Part shown: positions 35,292 through 43,734 of the stretch, in pieces
Numbering within the stretch: position 1 is the stretch's first letter
How the letters are laid out: each line of letters opens with the position of its first letter
Origin: Kordia sp050633145
GTDB taxonomy: Bacteria > Bacteroidota > Bacteroidia > Flavobacteriales > Flavobacteriaceae
Assembly (NCBI RefSeq): GCF_050633145.1
Contig: NZ_JBOEFY010000001.1
Location: forward strand, 6,297-70,296
Direction of reading: 5' to 3'
DNA: 64,000 nucleotides
Position numbers and translations under genes: made by a program
Notes under the pieces: model-generated
The model's input: only the letters and a program-made list of their open reading frames with translations
What the model was told of the DNA's origin: nothing
Databases searched by the model: none

Positions 35292-35421
35292 GATTTTAAG
35301 AATTTTTAAAATGGTTATTGATAATTAAGTTTTTTACAATTTTTCAGCATCCTATTTGTAGGTATCTTTGACTGAAATATCGATATTAAAATTACCCTGT
35401 TTTTAACCTATTTAAAAACAA

Positions 35422-35454
35422 TTGTGACGAATGAATACTTTTTGTGATGAATGA
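35422..35454 (-). promoter_or_regulatory. Paired direct repeat (site a), candidate LytTR-protein target
   Basis: Two copies of TTGTGAYGAATGA (35422-35434 and 35442-35454) start 20 bp apart, close to the spacing of known LytTR site pairs. The pair lies upstream of the peptide gene at 35049. The same repeat pair occurs at 35800 and 36795. Beside the repeats, sites a and b also share a TTTTTAAAT-like block on the peptide-gene side. Confidence 0.65.
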
Positions 35455-35484
35455 TTAGATGCCTATTTTTAATTAAACTGAGTT

Positions 35485-35703
35485 CTATTTTGGCGTAGCA
35501 CAGATAATCCATGAGCAAGGAAAACCGTAGTCAAATTGTGTTAAACAAACAATTGGAACACAGCTTTTGAGTCTTGTGTCACATGGGTTTTGACATGCTG
35601 ACCCAAATTTAGTTCCATTTGGCTCTGCTACACCTCCTACAATTTTGTCAAGATTAGAAACTACATTCTTTTTTAGTGTAAGTTTTTTTAGCTTTTTTTT
35701 CAT
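35485..35703 (-). CDS. GG-leader peptide precursor of the CSW/GYG group, first below the regulator
   Basis: I start it at 35703 (MKKKLKKLTLKKNVVSNL), giving 72 residues. The ATG at 35715 would add MKRI. The leader ends in VGG at residues 23-25. The core has six Cys with SCVPIVCLTQFDYGFPCSW, then IIC, matching the peptides at 34744 and 34419. It lies 134 bp after the membrane LytTR gene on the same strand, with repeat site b between them. Confidence 0.82.
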   Translation of the reverse strand: MKKKLKKLTLKKNVVSNLDKIVGGVAEPNGTKFGSACQNPCDTRLKSCVPIVCLTQFDYGFPCSWIICATPK

Positions 35704-35799
35704 AATACGCTTCAATTTTAAATGGTTGATTCAGAAGATTTAGAAGAACAAATTTTGTTCTCACCAATAATAAATTGATTTTCAAACATTTAAAAATGA

Positions 35800-35832
35800 T
35801 TGTGACGAATACATCTAATTTGTGGCGAATGA
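35800..35832 (-). promoter_or_regulatory. Paired direct repeat (site b), candidate LytTR-protein target
   Basis: TTGTGACGAAT at 35800 and TTGTGGCGAATGA at 35820 start exactly 20 bp apart. The pair sits between the stop of the membrane LytTR gene and the start of the first peptide gene, 97 bp from the latter. Confidence 0.65.
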
Positions 35833-35836
35833 ACAA

Positions 35837-36745
35837 CTATGAATTTTTGCTATTTTTAAGATGATAAAGAATCTGCTTTACATAACTTTTACTAACCGGA
35901 ATTTCATCTTTGGCAGTTTCTAAAAACAGTAAGACACGCTGTGAATTCCCTTTATGTATTTTTACTTTTTGAATGTTTACATAATATTGTCGATGACATT
36001 TTATAAGGAAATTATACGATTCTAAACGTTCCGCTATAAAACGTAAAGAAGCTCGGAGTAACTGTGGTTTTTTATCTCCTGTGGAGTAAATTTCTACATA
36101 ATTTCCCGATGCTTTGATATATTCAATCGTTGAAGGCATTACTTCAATACATTGATTGACTATAGGCGATTTTAAGATGATTCTTTTGTCTGCCTCAATA
36201 ACTTCACTTGCTTTTGTAATTGATGTTACTATGTTTGATGATGTATTTGGAGTTGTATACAATCTATCGAGAAGTACTGTTATAATGAATAGAGGAACTG
36301 CAATCATAATTGACCTCGGAATCGTAACTAGCATGTAATAAGTGGAATCGACTTCGCCAACGTCCATCATAAATCTGTGATAAACTGTCCCAATAAAACC
36401 AGCTACACTCAATATTGCTACTAATAACAGCCAATGATGATAGGTTTTCCAGTCACGATTCCCTTTGGCAAATTGTAGTTTCCGAAAGCATAACCAATAC
36501 AAAGCATAAATAACAAGTGTCGTATTGATTCCATACCCTAATTGAATGATTTTGATAGGAATTTCAAACTTTGGAATCGCTAAGTAATTGTCATACGGAT
36601 CAAAGATGTAGACAAAGATGGTAAGCACAATTCCAACAACTACAGCAAGTTTAAAGTAATACTTTTGATTGTCTATTAGTTGATGTTTTTGCTGAAAATA
36701 ATACGATAGATTGGTTAGTGTCACTGTTTTGTATTTAAAAGGCAA
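35837..36745 (-). CDS. Membrane-bound LytTR transcription regulator
   Basis: This 302-residue protein has four predicted membrane helices (about 30-47, 72-88, 104-122 and 141-160) and a C-terminal LytTR DNA-binding domain (about 200-298). IEYIKASGNYVEIYS, FLIKCHRQYYVNI and IPVSKSYVKQIL are visible in that domain. It has no receiver domain, so it is a one-component membrane regulator. Four peptide genes follow on the same strand. Repeat pairs with LytTR-like spacing precede it (36795) and two of the peptide genes, so it probably controls itself and them. Confidence 0.9.
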   Translation of the reverse strand: MPFKYKTVTLTNLSYYFQQKHQLIDNQKYYFKLAVVVGIVLTIFVYIFDPYDNYLAIPKFEIPIKIIQLGYGINTTLVIYALYWLCFRKLQFAKGNRDWKTYHHWLLLVAILSVAGFIGTVYHRFMMDVGEVDSTYYMLVTIPRSIMIAVPLFIITVLLDRLYTTPNTSSNIVTSITKASEVIEADKRIILKSPIVNQCIEVMPSTIEYIKASGNYVEIYSTGDKKPQLLRASLRFIAERLESYNFLIKCHRQYYVNIQKVKIHKGNSQRVLLFLETAKDEIPVSKSYVKQILYHLKNSKNS

Positions 36746-36794
36746 TTTGAAATTACAAAATTGTTTTTTGCTTCGATTACGGTTTTACCCTTCT

Positions 36795-36827
36795 TTGTGA
36801 CGAAATTCATGTTTTTGTGATGAGTGA
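36795..36827 (-). promoter_or_regulatory. Paired direct repeat (site c), candidate autoregulatory site
   Basis: TTGTGACGAAA at 36795 and TTGTGATGAGTGA at 36815 start 20 bp apart, 50 bp upstream of the membrane LytTR gene. It is the third copy of the repeat pair found at sites a and b. Confidence 0.62.
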
Positions 36828-36832
36828 TATAA

Positions 36833-36873
36833 AAAAGTATCCAACATCAATGTAATTGATCTTAGATACTTTT
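36833..36873 (-). terminator. Terminator of the lipase gene
   Basis: AAAAGTATC pairs with GATACTTTT, and an inner ATCAAT/ATTGAT stem extends the hairpin. On the minus strand it follows the lipase stop codon. Confidence 0.7.
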
Positions 36874-36892
36874 AAAATAAGATGAATACAAT

Positions 36893-38257
36893 TTATTCTT
36901 CTCCTTCTTCAGTTAGTTTTTTTAATTCTTCATCATTTAATTCACTTAACTCAAGTAAACTATTGATGTCAAAACCTACAGCTTCACTTGCTAATCCAAA
37001 AGCCATTTGTTCTGAATTCGCAGCTATTTCTGGAGCATTGGCATCATTAGTATTCACTTCTTTTGCAACCTCTTTATATTGCTTCATGAAATTTGTAATA
37101 CCTAATAACTCATCATAAGCTGTTACATGTTGATATGCTGCTTGTGCAAAGAATCGAGTTAAACTTTCTAAATCTTTTAGGTTTCCTTGAAGTGGTTTTG
37201 GAATCCAAGAATCTGTAAGGATTGGGTTTTCTCTAAAGAAATTAAATAATTCTCTAGCTTTATTATCCATAGGATCGTTAAATGTACCTCCTAATGATTT
37301 TAAAGGTTGAATTTGCTTGTATACAACTTGTGGAGGAAACCTATCTTTATTAATCGTATTTAATATGGCTACAAGTGCTAATGTCTTGAAGTTTTCATTT
37401 GTAATTTTCTTATTGCTATAAAGATCAGGGATTTTGACTAAATCATTTTTATCCCAAGCCATTGGCACTATATCTAAATCATTTTTCACTCCATGGTAGT
37501 GAATTTTTTTATCTTTAATTTGTTTTTCATAATAATGGATAAAGCTTGTGCTTGACCTAAAAAAACTCGTTTCTACACCTATAGTTGGTCCAGCACTAGG
37601 ATATGTTGATATAGTTATAGCTGTTTTAGAACCAAGTTCAGCTTTTTTATCAGAAATGAACAAAGCTAACGCAGGTGAAAGTGCTCCTCCTAGACTATGT
37701 CCAGTTACTGCAATTTCAGTTTCTTCTATTTTTTTGTCACTAATAAACTTTGTGATTGCTGTAAAAAAATCAGTTCCATCAGATTGCATTTCTTTAGTTA
37801 AAATATGCAAGCCTGTAGCCGTTCCTTGTGAAATTGAACCATATCCACTACCTGTAATACTTCTCCATTTTTTAGTGTTTTTTACATCAAAATCTTCTTT
37901 CATCCAACCAAAGCTTGAAATAGAATTGGTTCCTGCTATTGCGATTACAAATAGCTTTTGTGCTTTTGAAAAGTAAACTCCCATCGTATTATCTGCTCTG
38001 GCAAATGACGAGTTTTGATCATTTGAGTATACAACTGGTCCCCAAACTGTTTCCCAATCATCTCCAATATATTCTTGTGTTCTTTTATCTGATAATACTT
38101 TATTAGATACAGCTGTTACATAATTCTGTAATTTTTCATAGGATTTTTGGCAAGTTGATTCGTCTTCGAATATTTTACCAAATCCTGAGTTACTTGCAAA
38201 CGATAGACTATGTATAATTCTTGCTTTTTCTTCTTGTGTTGTTTCTGATATATTCAT
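36893..38257 (-). CDS. Class 3 lipase-like alpha/beta hydrolase
   Basis: This 454-residue protein contains the lipase signature AVTGHSLGGALSPALAL with nucleophile Ser188. VIAIAGTNS earlier resembles the oxyanion-side strand of class 3 lipases. No signal peptide is visible, so it is cytoplasmic or exported by another route. The C-terminal 150 residues are helical and acidic and unlike the usual family. It follows the DUF1842-like gene at 38360 with a hairpin between them. Substrate not known. Confidence 0.85.
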   Translation of the reverse strand: MNISETTQEEKARIIHSLSFASNSGFGKIFEDESTCQKSYEKLQNYVTAVSNKVLSDKRTQEYIGDDWETVWGPVVYSNDQNSSFARADNTMGVYFSKAQKLFVIAIAGTNSISSFGWMKEDFDVKNTKKWRSITGSGYGSISQGTATGLHILTKEMQSDGTDFFTAITKFISDKKIEETEIAVTGHSLGGALSPALALFISDKKAELGSKTAITISTYPSAGPTIGVETSFFRSSTSFIHYYEKQIKDKKIHYHGVKNDLDIVPMAWDKNDLVKIPDLYSNKKITNENFKTLALVAILNTINKDRFPPQVVYKQIQPLKSLGGTFNDPMDNKARELFNFFRENPILTDSWIPKPLQGNLKDLESLTRFFAQAAYQHVTAYDELLGITNFMKQYKEVAKEVNTNDANAPEIAANSEQMAFGLASEAVGFDINSLLELSELNDEELKKLTEEGEE

Positions 38258-38305
38258 GATTTTTGGTTTTGATTAATTATTAAATTGAGATAGATTTTAA
38301 AACAA

Positions 38306-38341
38306 CATTACTAACACAGAAAACATGCTATGTTAGTAATG
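38306..38341 (-). terminator. Perfect 11-bp stem hairpin between DUF1842-like gene and lipase gene
   Basis: CATTACTAACA pairs with TGTTAGTAATG around a 14-base loop. On the minus strand it is followed by a T-rich stretch, and it lies 18 bp after the DUF1842-like gene. It may end or dampen transcription into the lipase gene. Confidence 0.75.
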
Positions 38342-38359
38342 CTATTTATTGAATGACTT

Positions 38360-38794
38360 TTAGTTATTCGCCGCTTCTGCTAGTTTTCCTAAGTCATTAA
38401 TTTCACTATTTTCTATAGCTCTTACTTTTTGATTAGACATTTTAACCCATTCTCCATCTCTTAAAAATGAATAGTTGGCAGTTCCTGATTCCCAGTTGTC
38501 TTCTAATAAGATTCTTGCTTCAAAATTCTTTAGACTACCTCTTTCATTTTCGGTATATCCGCTAACAACAATCATAATATGACAACTTGTATTTGTACAT
38601 AAGTAATTGTATTTTCCTGTCACAGCAGATTCTACATGTAACGGTGGATTTACTGCTTGAAAAACTACAGAACGTCCTTGCACTGTTCTTGTTTTTGGAG
38701 TTACTCCAAGGTTCATTGTACAAGTAATTGCCCCTGGCATACTTTCTCCGATAAGAAGATTTAATAGAAATACATTTGGTACTGAATTTGACAT
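38360..38794 (-). CDS. DUF1842-like protein
   Basis: This 144-residue protein has strands typical of a small beta sandwich. The pattern LLIGESMPGAITCTMNLGV, VQGRSVVFQAVNPPL resembles the DUF1842 family as I remember it. The role of that family is not known to me. It is upstream of the lipase gene on the same strand. A direct repeat pair with 20-bp spacing lies upstream at 38928. Confidence 0.6.
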   Translation of the reverse strand: MSNSVPNVFLLNLLIGESMPGAITCTMNLGVTPKTRTVQGRSVVFQAVNPPLHVESAVTGKYNYLCTNTSCHIMIVVSGYTENERGSLKNFEARILLEDNWESGTANYSFLRDGEWVKMSNQKVRAIENSEINDLGKLAEAANN

Positions 38795-38927
38795 AACGAT
38801 AAGTTTTAATTGATTTTCCTACTCTATTTAGGCTTTTCGGATTCCGCCATGCAATGCGTAAAAATGATATCATTTTGTTGCTTTACATGGTAAAAGTAGT
38901 TGTCAAATTGGCGTAGATTCTGAATTA

Positions 38928-38957
38928 TTCGCGAGTGAAGAGATTTGTTCCGTGAAC
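38928..38957 (-). promoter_or_regulatory. Possible paired repeat upstream of the DUF1842-like gene
   Basis: TTCGCGAGTGAA (from 38928) and TTCCGTGAAC (from 38948) start 20 bp apart. The spacing equals that of sites a, b and c, but the repeats match each other only loosely and run in the opposite orientation. This is a weak candidate. Confidence 0.25.
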
Positions 38958-39014
38958 GATGAAATGTGAAGAGCGAGTTATTTATTGAAAAGTATATTTT
39001 TAAAATCTGCATAC

Positions 39015-39053
39015 AAAAACGCCAGATTGAAACGATATCAATCTGGCGTTTTT
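39015..39053 (-). terminator. Terminator of the TlpA-like gene
   Basis: AAAAACGCCAGATTG and CAATCTGGCGTTTTT form a 15-bp perfect stem, 19 bp past the stop of the gene at 39072. Confidence 0.92.
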
Positions 39054-39071
39054 AATGAGTTTACGAAAAGA

Positions 39072-40265
39072 TTAGTCTTCATAAATTATCAATAGTTCTA
39101 CTTCGCGTTCTGCTTTGCTGAGTTTTAAACCTATTTTGGCTAGTTCTTCTTTGAAAGAATTTTTCTTTTGTGGATCGAATACAAAATCAATATCCAAAAA
39201 TTCTAAATAGTTGGTTTCGTCAACCACAGGAACTGGCGTTTCGTTTTCTATATAATCTGAAAACTCAGCCATACGAATCTTCTTAGCATGAAATTCATAT
39301 CCTCTAAACTCTAAAGTACGTTTTTTAGTTTTCGATTTTAGCTTTTTCAGTTTCGTTCTATCAATCACACTTAGTACATACACAGGAATGGTACGTCTTG
39401 AAAGTTTTGCTTTTACAGCAAAGGTTTCTTCTAGTTTTTTTATTCCTATTTGATACATTTCATCTCCAGCCTTTTCTGTGATGATATCTAAACAATATTT
39501 ATTTTTTGAATCTTTATAACTGTACTTTTCTTTATCAATTTCAAAAACAGTTCTCGTATATGTCTTTTGGTATAGACTTCGATACATGCTTGGTACCGTT
39601 TGATTGATGATTGTAATACGTCTTCCATTGAAGGTTTTATCTTTTAAATACCCTTTTGAATAGGAAGCAACTCCTTCAAAGCCGCCTTTAAGCAACACAC
39701 GTTTAGCATTTACATCTTTTACAGGAAACGGATCTGCCTCATAATCAAATGTGATGTTTTCTTGTTTGTATGGCAACGAAATTGTCTCGCCTGCTTTTAC
39801 CGCTTCAATCACTTCTTTGGTAATGTTATCAGTAGACGTTATTGCCACTATTTCTCCAACTGAATTTATAATGATTGCATGCGATAATATTCTATAAGGA
39901 AATAGAGTTTCTAACGCTTCTGTTTGCAAACCAAACCAAGCTTTTGATGGCGAATTGTCTATAAATCGTTGCAAACGCTCAGGTTTGTCTTCTGCAATTC
40001 CAATGACTTGAATGTCGTTTGGAAACATTTCTTGCAATTTGATTAAATTCTTCATTGCAGGAATGCACGGTCCGCACCAAGTTGCCCAAAAATCAAGAAT
40101 AACAATTTTGCCTTTTAACTCTGATAATGAAGCTTCTGAAGTTGGTGAATTCAATAAGTTTGAAAATTTGATATTAGGAACTGTATCTCCAATTTCCAGT
40201 TTCGTTTGCGCGTAGGTCATCCTGGTCAATGCCAGAAGCACCAACAATATTGTTTGTTTTTTCAT
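39072..40265 (-). CDS. TlpA-like thioredoxin-fold protein with DUF3738-like C-terminus
   Basis: This 397-residue protein has a signal peptide (about 1-19, TYAQ) and a TlpA/ResA-like domain (22-165) with the redox motif WCGPC (Cys64 and Cys67). The C-terminal half (about 175-397) resembles DUF3738 (TIGR03435), seen as a late segment NYLEFLDIDFVFDP and a final beta hairpin. The thioredoxin domain should work in the periplasm as a thiol-disulfide reductant. The role of the second domain is not known. It lies 16 bp after the gene at 40282 and may belong to the sigma-factor operon. Confidence 0.82.
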   Translation of the reverse strand: MKKQTILLVLLALTRMTYAQTKLEIGDTVPNIKFSNLLNSPTSEASLSELKGKIVILDFWATWCGPCIPAMKNLIKLQEMFPNDIQVIGIAEDKPERLQRFIDNSPSKAWFGLQTEALETLFPYRILSHAIIINSVGEIVAITSTDNITKEVIEAVKAGETISLPYKQENITFDYEADPFPVKDVNAKRVLLKGGFEGVASYSKGYLKDKTFNGRRITIINQTVPSMYRSLYQKTYTRTVFEIDKEKYSYKDSKNKYCLDIITEKAGDEMYQIGIKKLEETFAVKAKLSRRTIPVYVLSVIDRTKLKKLKSKTKKRTLEFRGYEFHAKKIRMAEFSDYIENETPVPVVDETNYLEFLDIDFVFDPQKKNSFKEELAKIGLKLSKAEREVELLIIYED

Positions 40266-40281
40266 TTTGTAATTGGTTAAT

Positions 40282-41445
40282 TTATTTGTTGTAGAATAAG
40301 GTTATAAAGCCGTGGATTAAATCGAGTTTAAACATGTTTTTCCTGTTTTCGTCAGTATCTTTTCCACGTGTAAACATCTTTTGCTTCCTTCCTTCCTTGT
40401 TAGGTTGCATAATGATTTTTGCTTTACCATCTTTTAAAATTGCATTGTGTCCCACAGCTTCCATATAATATTTTTGATCTTGATCGATATACATTTTGAT
40501 ATCTGAATACTCACACATCATCGTAATTAACTTAAAATCATTAGTCAAATTGTAGAAGAAGAAATCACTCTTAAAATCCTTGAATTGTAAATTCTTTCCA
40601 GCCTTTCCAACACTGATTTTTGAAAACTCAGTATTCATCAATAGATTTTCAATTTCCCCAAACAAGCCAAATGTGACGTTTCTAAAATAATACGTTCCTC
40701 CTACTAACTTCTTTACTCTTACAGATCCGTTCATAAACTGAATACTATTCCCTTCATTATTCAATTCATCAGCAGTCAATTCAACGTTTTGAAAAGTCCC
40801 TTGTATTCTATTCTTAAAAGTTCCATCAAAATCAACTTGTGCTTGACTAGCATTGATATCTAACGCCAAATAATTAGGAATATACACTTCATATTTAGAT
40901 CGAATCCTTAAAATACCTTTGTGCTTACTTTTATCAACATCTTTTAAAGGGATACTATCATGTTCAAAGATAATATGACCTTCCATAGCATTAAAACCAT
41001 CATAGCTTTTCGATATTTCTTTATTAATATCTTTTACGGTACGATATCGATTCGGTTCTTTTTTATCTGAAAATAAATTGTCAATACTAATTTTTCCGCC
41101 TGAAATTTGATACGACAATCTTCCTATAGAAGTTTGAGAAACATTTTGGATTTGTAAATAATTCATATCACCCATCGATGCTTCTACTTGAGATGACATA
41201 ATAATTCCATCTAAAGTTTTCTTTACTTCTTCCTTTGAAAAATTTTTAAAATCGACAGTAAAATCTACTTTTACTTCATCTCTGTCCCATGTTTTAAACG
41301 TTACATCAATATTCTGCGTTTCAAATAACAACTTGGTATTCTTATCAACCGAAAAGGTTTTTTGATACGTTTTTTTTGATTGTGCTATCAGTCCAAACGA
41401 ACCAATTAAAAATAGCACAAGGGTTTTATATATTTTGTTGTTCAT
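40282..41445 (-). CDS. Secreted DUF4097-like beta-helical protein
   Basis: This 387-residue protein has a signal peptide (about 1-21, GLIAQ), then many short beta strands with the opening pattern LLFETQNIDVTFKTWDRDEVKV. This resembles the DUF4097/auto-transporter adhesin-like beta-helix proteins that often sit beside ECF sigma factors in Flavobacteriaceae. It overlaps the preceding gene by 20 bp and is the third gene of the sigma operon. It may be the envelope component whose state is monitored, but this is inference. Confidence 0.7.
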   Translation of the reverse strand: MNNKIYKTLVLFLIGSFGLIAQSKKTYQKTFSVDKNTKLLFETQNIDVTFKTWDRDEVKVDFTVDFKNFSKEEVKKTLDGIIMSSQVEASMGDMNYLQIQNVSQTSIGRLSYQISGGKISIDNLFSDKKEPNRYRTVKDINKEISKSYDGFNAMEGHIIFEHDSIPLKDVDKSKHKGILRIRSKYEVYIPNYLALDINASQAQVDFDGTFKNRIQGTFQNVELTADELNNEGNSIQFMNGSVRVKKLVGGTYYFRNVTFGLFGEIENLLMNTEFSKISVGKAGKNLQFKDFKSDFFFYNLTNDFKLITMMCEYSDIKMYIDQDQKYYMEAVGHNAILKDGKAKIIMQPNKEGRKQKMFTRGKDTDENRKNMFKLDLIHGFITLFYNK

Positions 41446-41947
41446 CTTTCAATCTTTTTAAATGTTGTTGAATTTCCTGCAAAAGTGTCAATCGCATTTG
41501 CAAGTTCTTAATCATCTTCTCTAGCGCAGTCAAACTGTTTTTTTCTACTAAAAATGCTTGCTTTAACTCTTGATACGACGCATCTAGGTTTTCCAAGCGT
41601 TCTTTGTACTTTTTGACCAAACCAGCATCTGTCGCAGTAAGTTGAAACGATTCCCATTCGGAAGCAATATTATGTAAATACTTATCTTCTATGGACTTCA
41701 TTTCGGCAAATAAAGACGATTCTTTTACTTCTTCTCCGCTATAATTGCTGTATACAAAAGCTCCAATTCCTATAAGCAATACACATGCTGCAGCAATAGC
41801 ACGCCAATAGTTAAACGGTTTGTTAGAAGTTGAAATCGTATTTGTAGCTGATAATTTTTCTAAAAATTCAGCGCGATGTCCTTTAGGTAATTTTGGAGTT
41901 TCCAAAGAAGCATCATTTTCGTTTACTATATCTTTAATATTATTCAT
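41426..41947 (-). CDS. Membrane protein, probable anti-sigma factor
   Basis: This 173-residue protein has a short cytoplasmic N-terminus (1-47), one membrane helix (about 48-68) and a periplasmic helical part with coiled-coil character (about 75-170). Its start overlaps the stop of the ECF sigma gene by four bases (ATGA), as with anti-sigma genes. No zinc-finger anti-sigma motif (HxxxCxxC) is present, so it is a non-canonical candidate. Confidence 0.65.
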   Translation of the reverse strand: MNNIKDIVNENDASLETPKLPKGHRAEFLEKLSATNTISTSNKPFNYWRAIAAACVLLIGIGAFVYSNYSGEEVKESSLFAEMKSIEDKYLHNIASEWESFQLTATDAGLVKKYKERLENLDASYQELKQAFLVEKNSLTALEKMIKNLQMRLTLLQEIQQHLKRLKDEQQNI

Positions 41948-42498
41948 AATGATATTTTATGTTTAAAAAGATCATGTATTGTTTTCTTTAATTTTGTTTT
42001 TCCGCGCATCAATTGTGTGCGTGACGTTCGAACAGGAATTTCTAAAATTTCAGATATTTCTTGATGATCGTATCCTTCTATCAAATACAATTGCAATACG
42101 TATTTGTATTTATTTGGTAAGTTTTCAATGACTTGAAGAATTTCTTGTTTTGTCAATTCAATAGTAACTTCCCAAGAATCATCATCATCAATAATTGTCA
42201 TCGTCTGATCATTCATTTCTTCATATACCAATGATCGTTTCTTTAATGTATCTATACATTGATTGATAACAATTCGTTTCAGCCAAGCACCAAAAGTGAC
42301 TTCTCCTTTATATTGTGACAATCGTGTAAATGCTTTTAAAAATGCTTCTTGCATAACGTCTTTCGCATCTTCCCTATTGGAAATATAACGACAGGTTACA
42401 ACGTACATCGCATCAGCATATAAATCGTAGAGCTTCATTTGTGCTTTCCGATTTCCTTGCATACATTTTTTTAAGATTCCTAAATGCTGTTGGCTCAT
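41944..42498 (-). CDS. ECF-family RNA polymerase sigma factor
   Basis: This 184-residue protein has a sigma-70 region 2 (about 22-90, with NREDAKDVMQEAFLKAF) and region 4 (about 120-175, IEGYDHQEISEILEIPVRTSRTQLMRG). It directs RNA polymerase to a small set of promoters. It is the first gene of an overlapping operon with the probable anti-sigma gene, the DUF4097-like gene and perhaps the TlpA-like gene. Confidence 0.95.
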   Translation of the reverse strand: MSQQHLGILKKCMQGNRKAQMKLYDLYADAMYVVTCRYISNREDAKDVMQEAFLKAFTRLSQYKGEVTFGAWLKRIVINQCIDTLKKRSLVYEEMNDQTMTIIDDDDSWEVTIELTKQEILQVIENLPNKYKYVLQLYLIEGYDHQEISEILEIPVRTSRTQLMRGKTKLKKTIHDLFKHKISL

Positions 42499-42760
42499 TC
42501 GTTTTGTTTGTGTTCTATTGTAAAGACGACATTATTTTTGGAGCGTTTCATTTTTAAAAAAATTCTTTTGTTTTTTTAGACTTCTTAGATTGTGAGACTT
42601 GTGCTGCGCTTGAGAAAAAATGAAAGTTAGCGGTCTTTTGTAGGTTGCTTGCGTTAGGGTTAAAGTTCGCAAAAAAGGACAACCCTGAGGAGAGATCCAT
42701 AGGATTATCTGAGTACTCACATAACACGTAATTAATTATTTACCTTCTTGACAACAGTAT

Positions 42761-43315
42761 TTATTCTTTTACATTTCCATTTGACAATTCCGCAGTTTTT
42801 TCTAAAATTCCGTTTTCATTGAAATAGAAAGTTGGTCCACTACCTCTTCCTTTTTTGGTTTGACCAATTCTTCTTATAGTTCCATTTTCGTGAAAATCAA
42901 TATTTTGACTATCATGAAAAATGTCAGCATTTCTAAATGATTTGATGACGCCATTTTCGTAAAATTCAATTAAAACGCCATTCCGTTTTCCATTGTTATT
43001 TTCAAATAAATATTTTGGTCGAAAGTTATCATTAAGAATGAGTCCGAAACCGCCTAAGGAATCATTTTGATAATGTTGAAATCCAATGATATTTTGGTTG
43101 TTATCAAACCAAAGCTTATTTCCTGTTTTAATCCCGTTCACGGTTGGTATTATATATTCTTTTGTCCCATCAGAGCGGTACTTGACAATCGAATCAATTT
43201 TCTCGATTTGTGTTGATTCAGATAAATCAGTTAATTCGTTTTTTACTTCTTTCGATGTACTATTGCAACTAATTAAAATTTGAAGAATAAGAATACATAA
43301 AATAGTTTTTCTCAT
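42761..43315 (-). CDS. MORN/YwqK-like repeat lipoprotein
   Basis: This 184-residue protein has a lipoprotein signal (MRKTILCILILQILISC) and a chain of repeats of the form FxENGxIxxxxxxxxGxxxG. These are the toxin_YwqK/MORN-type repeats found in YwqK-like antitoxins and other Bacteroidota surface proteins. No partner toxin is adjacent. It may be an envelope binding or scaffolding protein. Confidence 0.75.
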   Translation of the reverse strand: MRKTILCILILQILISCNSTSKEVKNELTDLSESTQIEKIDSIVKYRSDGTKEYIIPTVNGIKTGNKLWFDNNQNIIGFQHYQNDSLGGFGLILNDNFRPKYLFENNNGKRNGVLIEFYENGVIKSFRNADIFHDSQNIDFHENGTIRRIGQTKKGRGSGPTFYFNENGILEKTAELSNGNVKE

Positions 43316-43734
43316 ATTGTGTCAATGAATAGATATAAAGGTTTTCTTTTATTTCTGCTATAATCAAACCTATTTTCTCTTGATGATTTGGTCATTTCTT
43401 AAAACTACAATTTTCTTGTACAACGTCAAAATCATCCAAAAAAGTTTTAAATATATCTCAAAACGTCAGTTCAAGTGAAATTTGGAAATAATTAAAAATT
43501 AAGCAATCTTCAATTGTTTAATCTTTCAATCAAAAAGCAAAAGAAATTTTAAAAAAAAGATTGCTTTCGCTGTTAGGCTCGTTCCGCAGAATTGACGCCT
43601 CTTTTCATTAAAAAGCAAATTTCACCTAATATAATACTTCGGATTAATTTAATTCATAATTCTGAATTGTGAATTCAGAATTAATTAAAAATATATCGTA
43701 ATTTCGTTTTATAGATAAAGACAGTACACAAGAC
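43316..43734. other. Intergenic region with inverted repeat upstream of meaB
   Basis: No ORF is supported. At 43658-43682 a perfect inverted repeat of AATTCTGAATT and AATTCAGAATT with a three-base spacer lies 52 bp upstream of meaB. It could be an operator or a chance AT-rich palindrome. Confidence 0.5.

Noticed and set aside
42761..43315. Toxin-antitoxin module
   Set aside because: The YwqK-like repeats alone do not show an antitoxin. The protein is a lipoprotein and no toxin gene is next to it.
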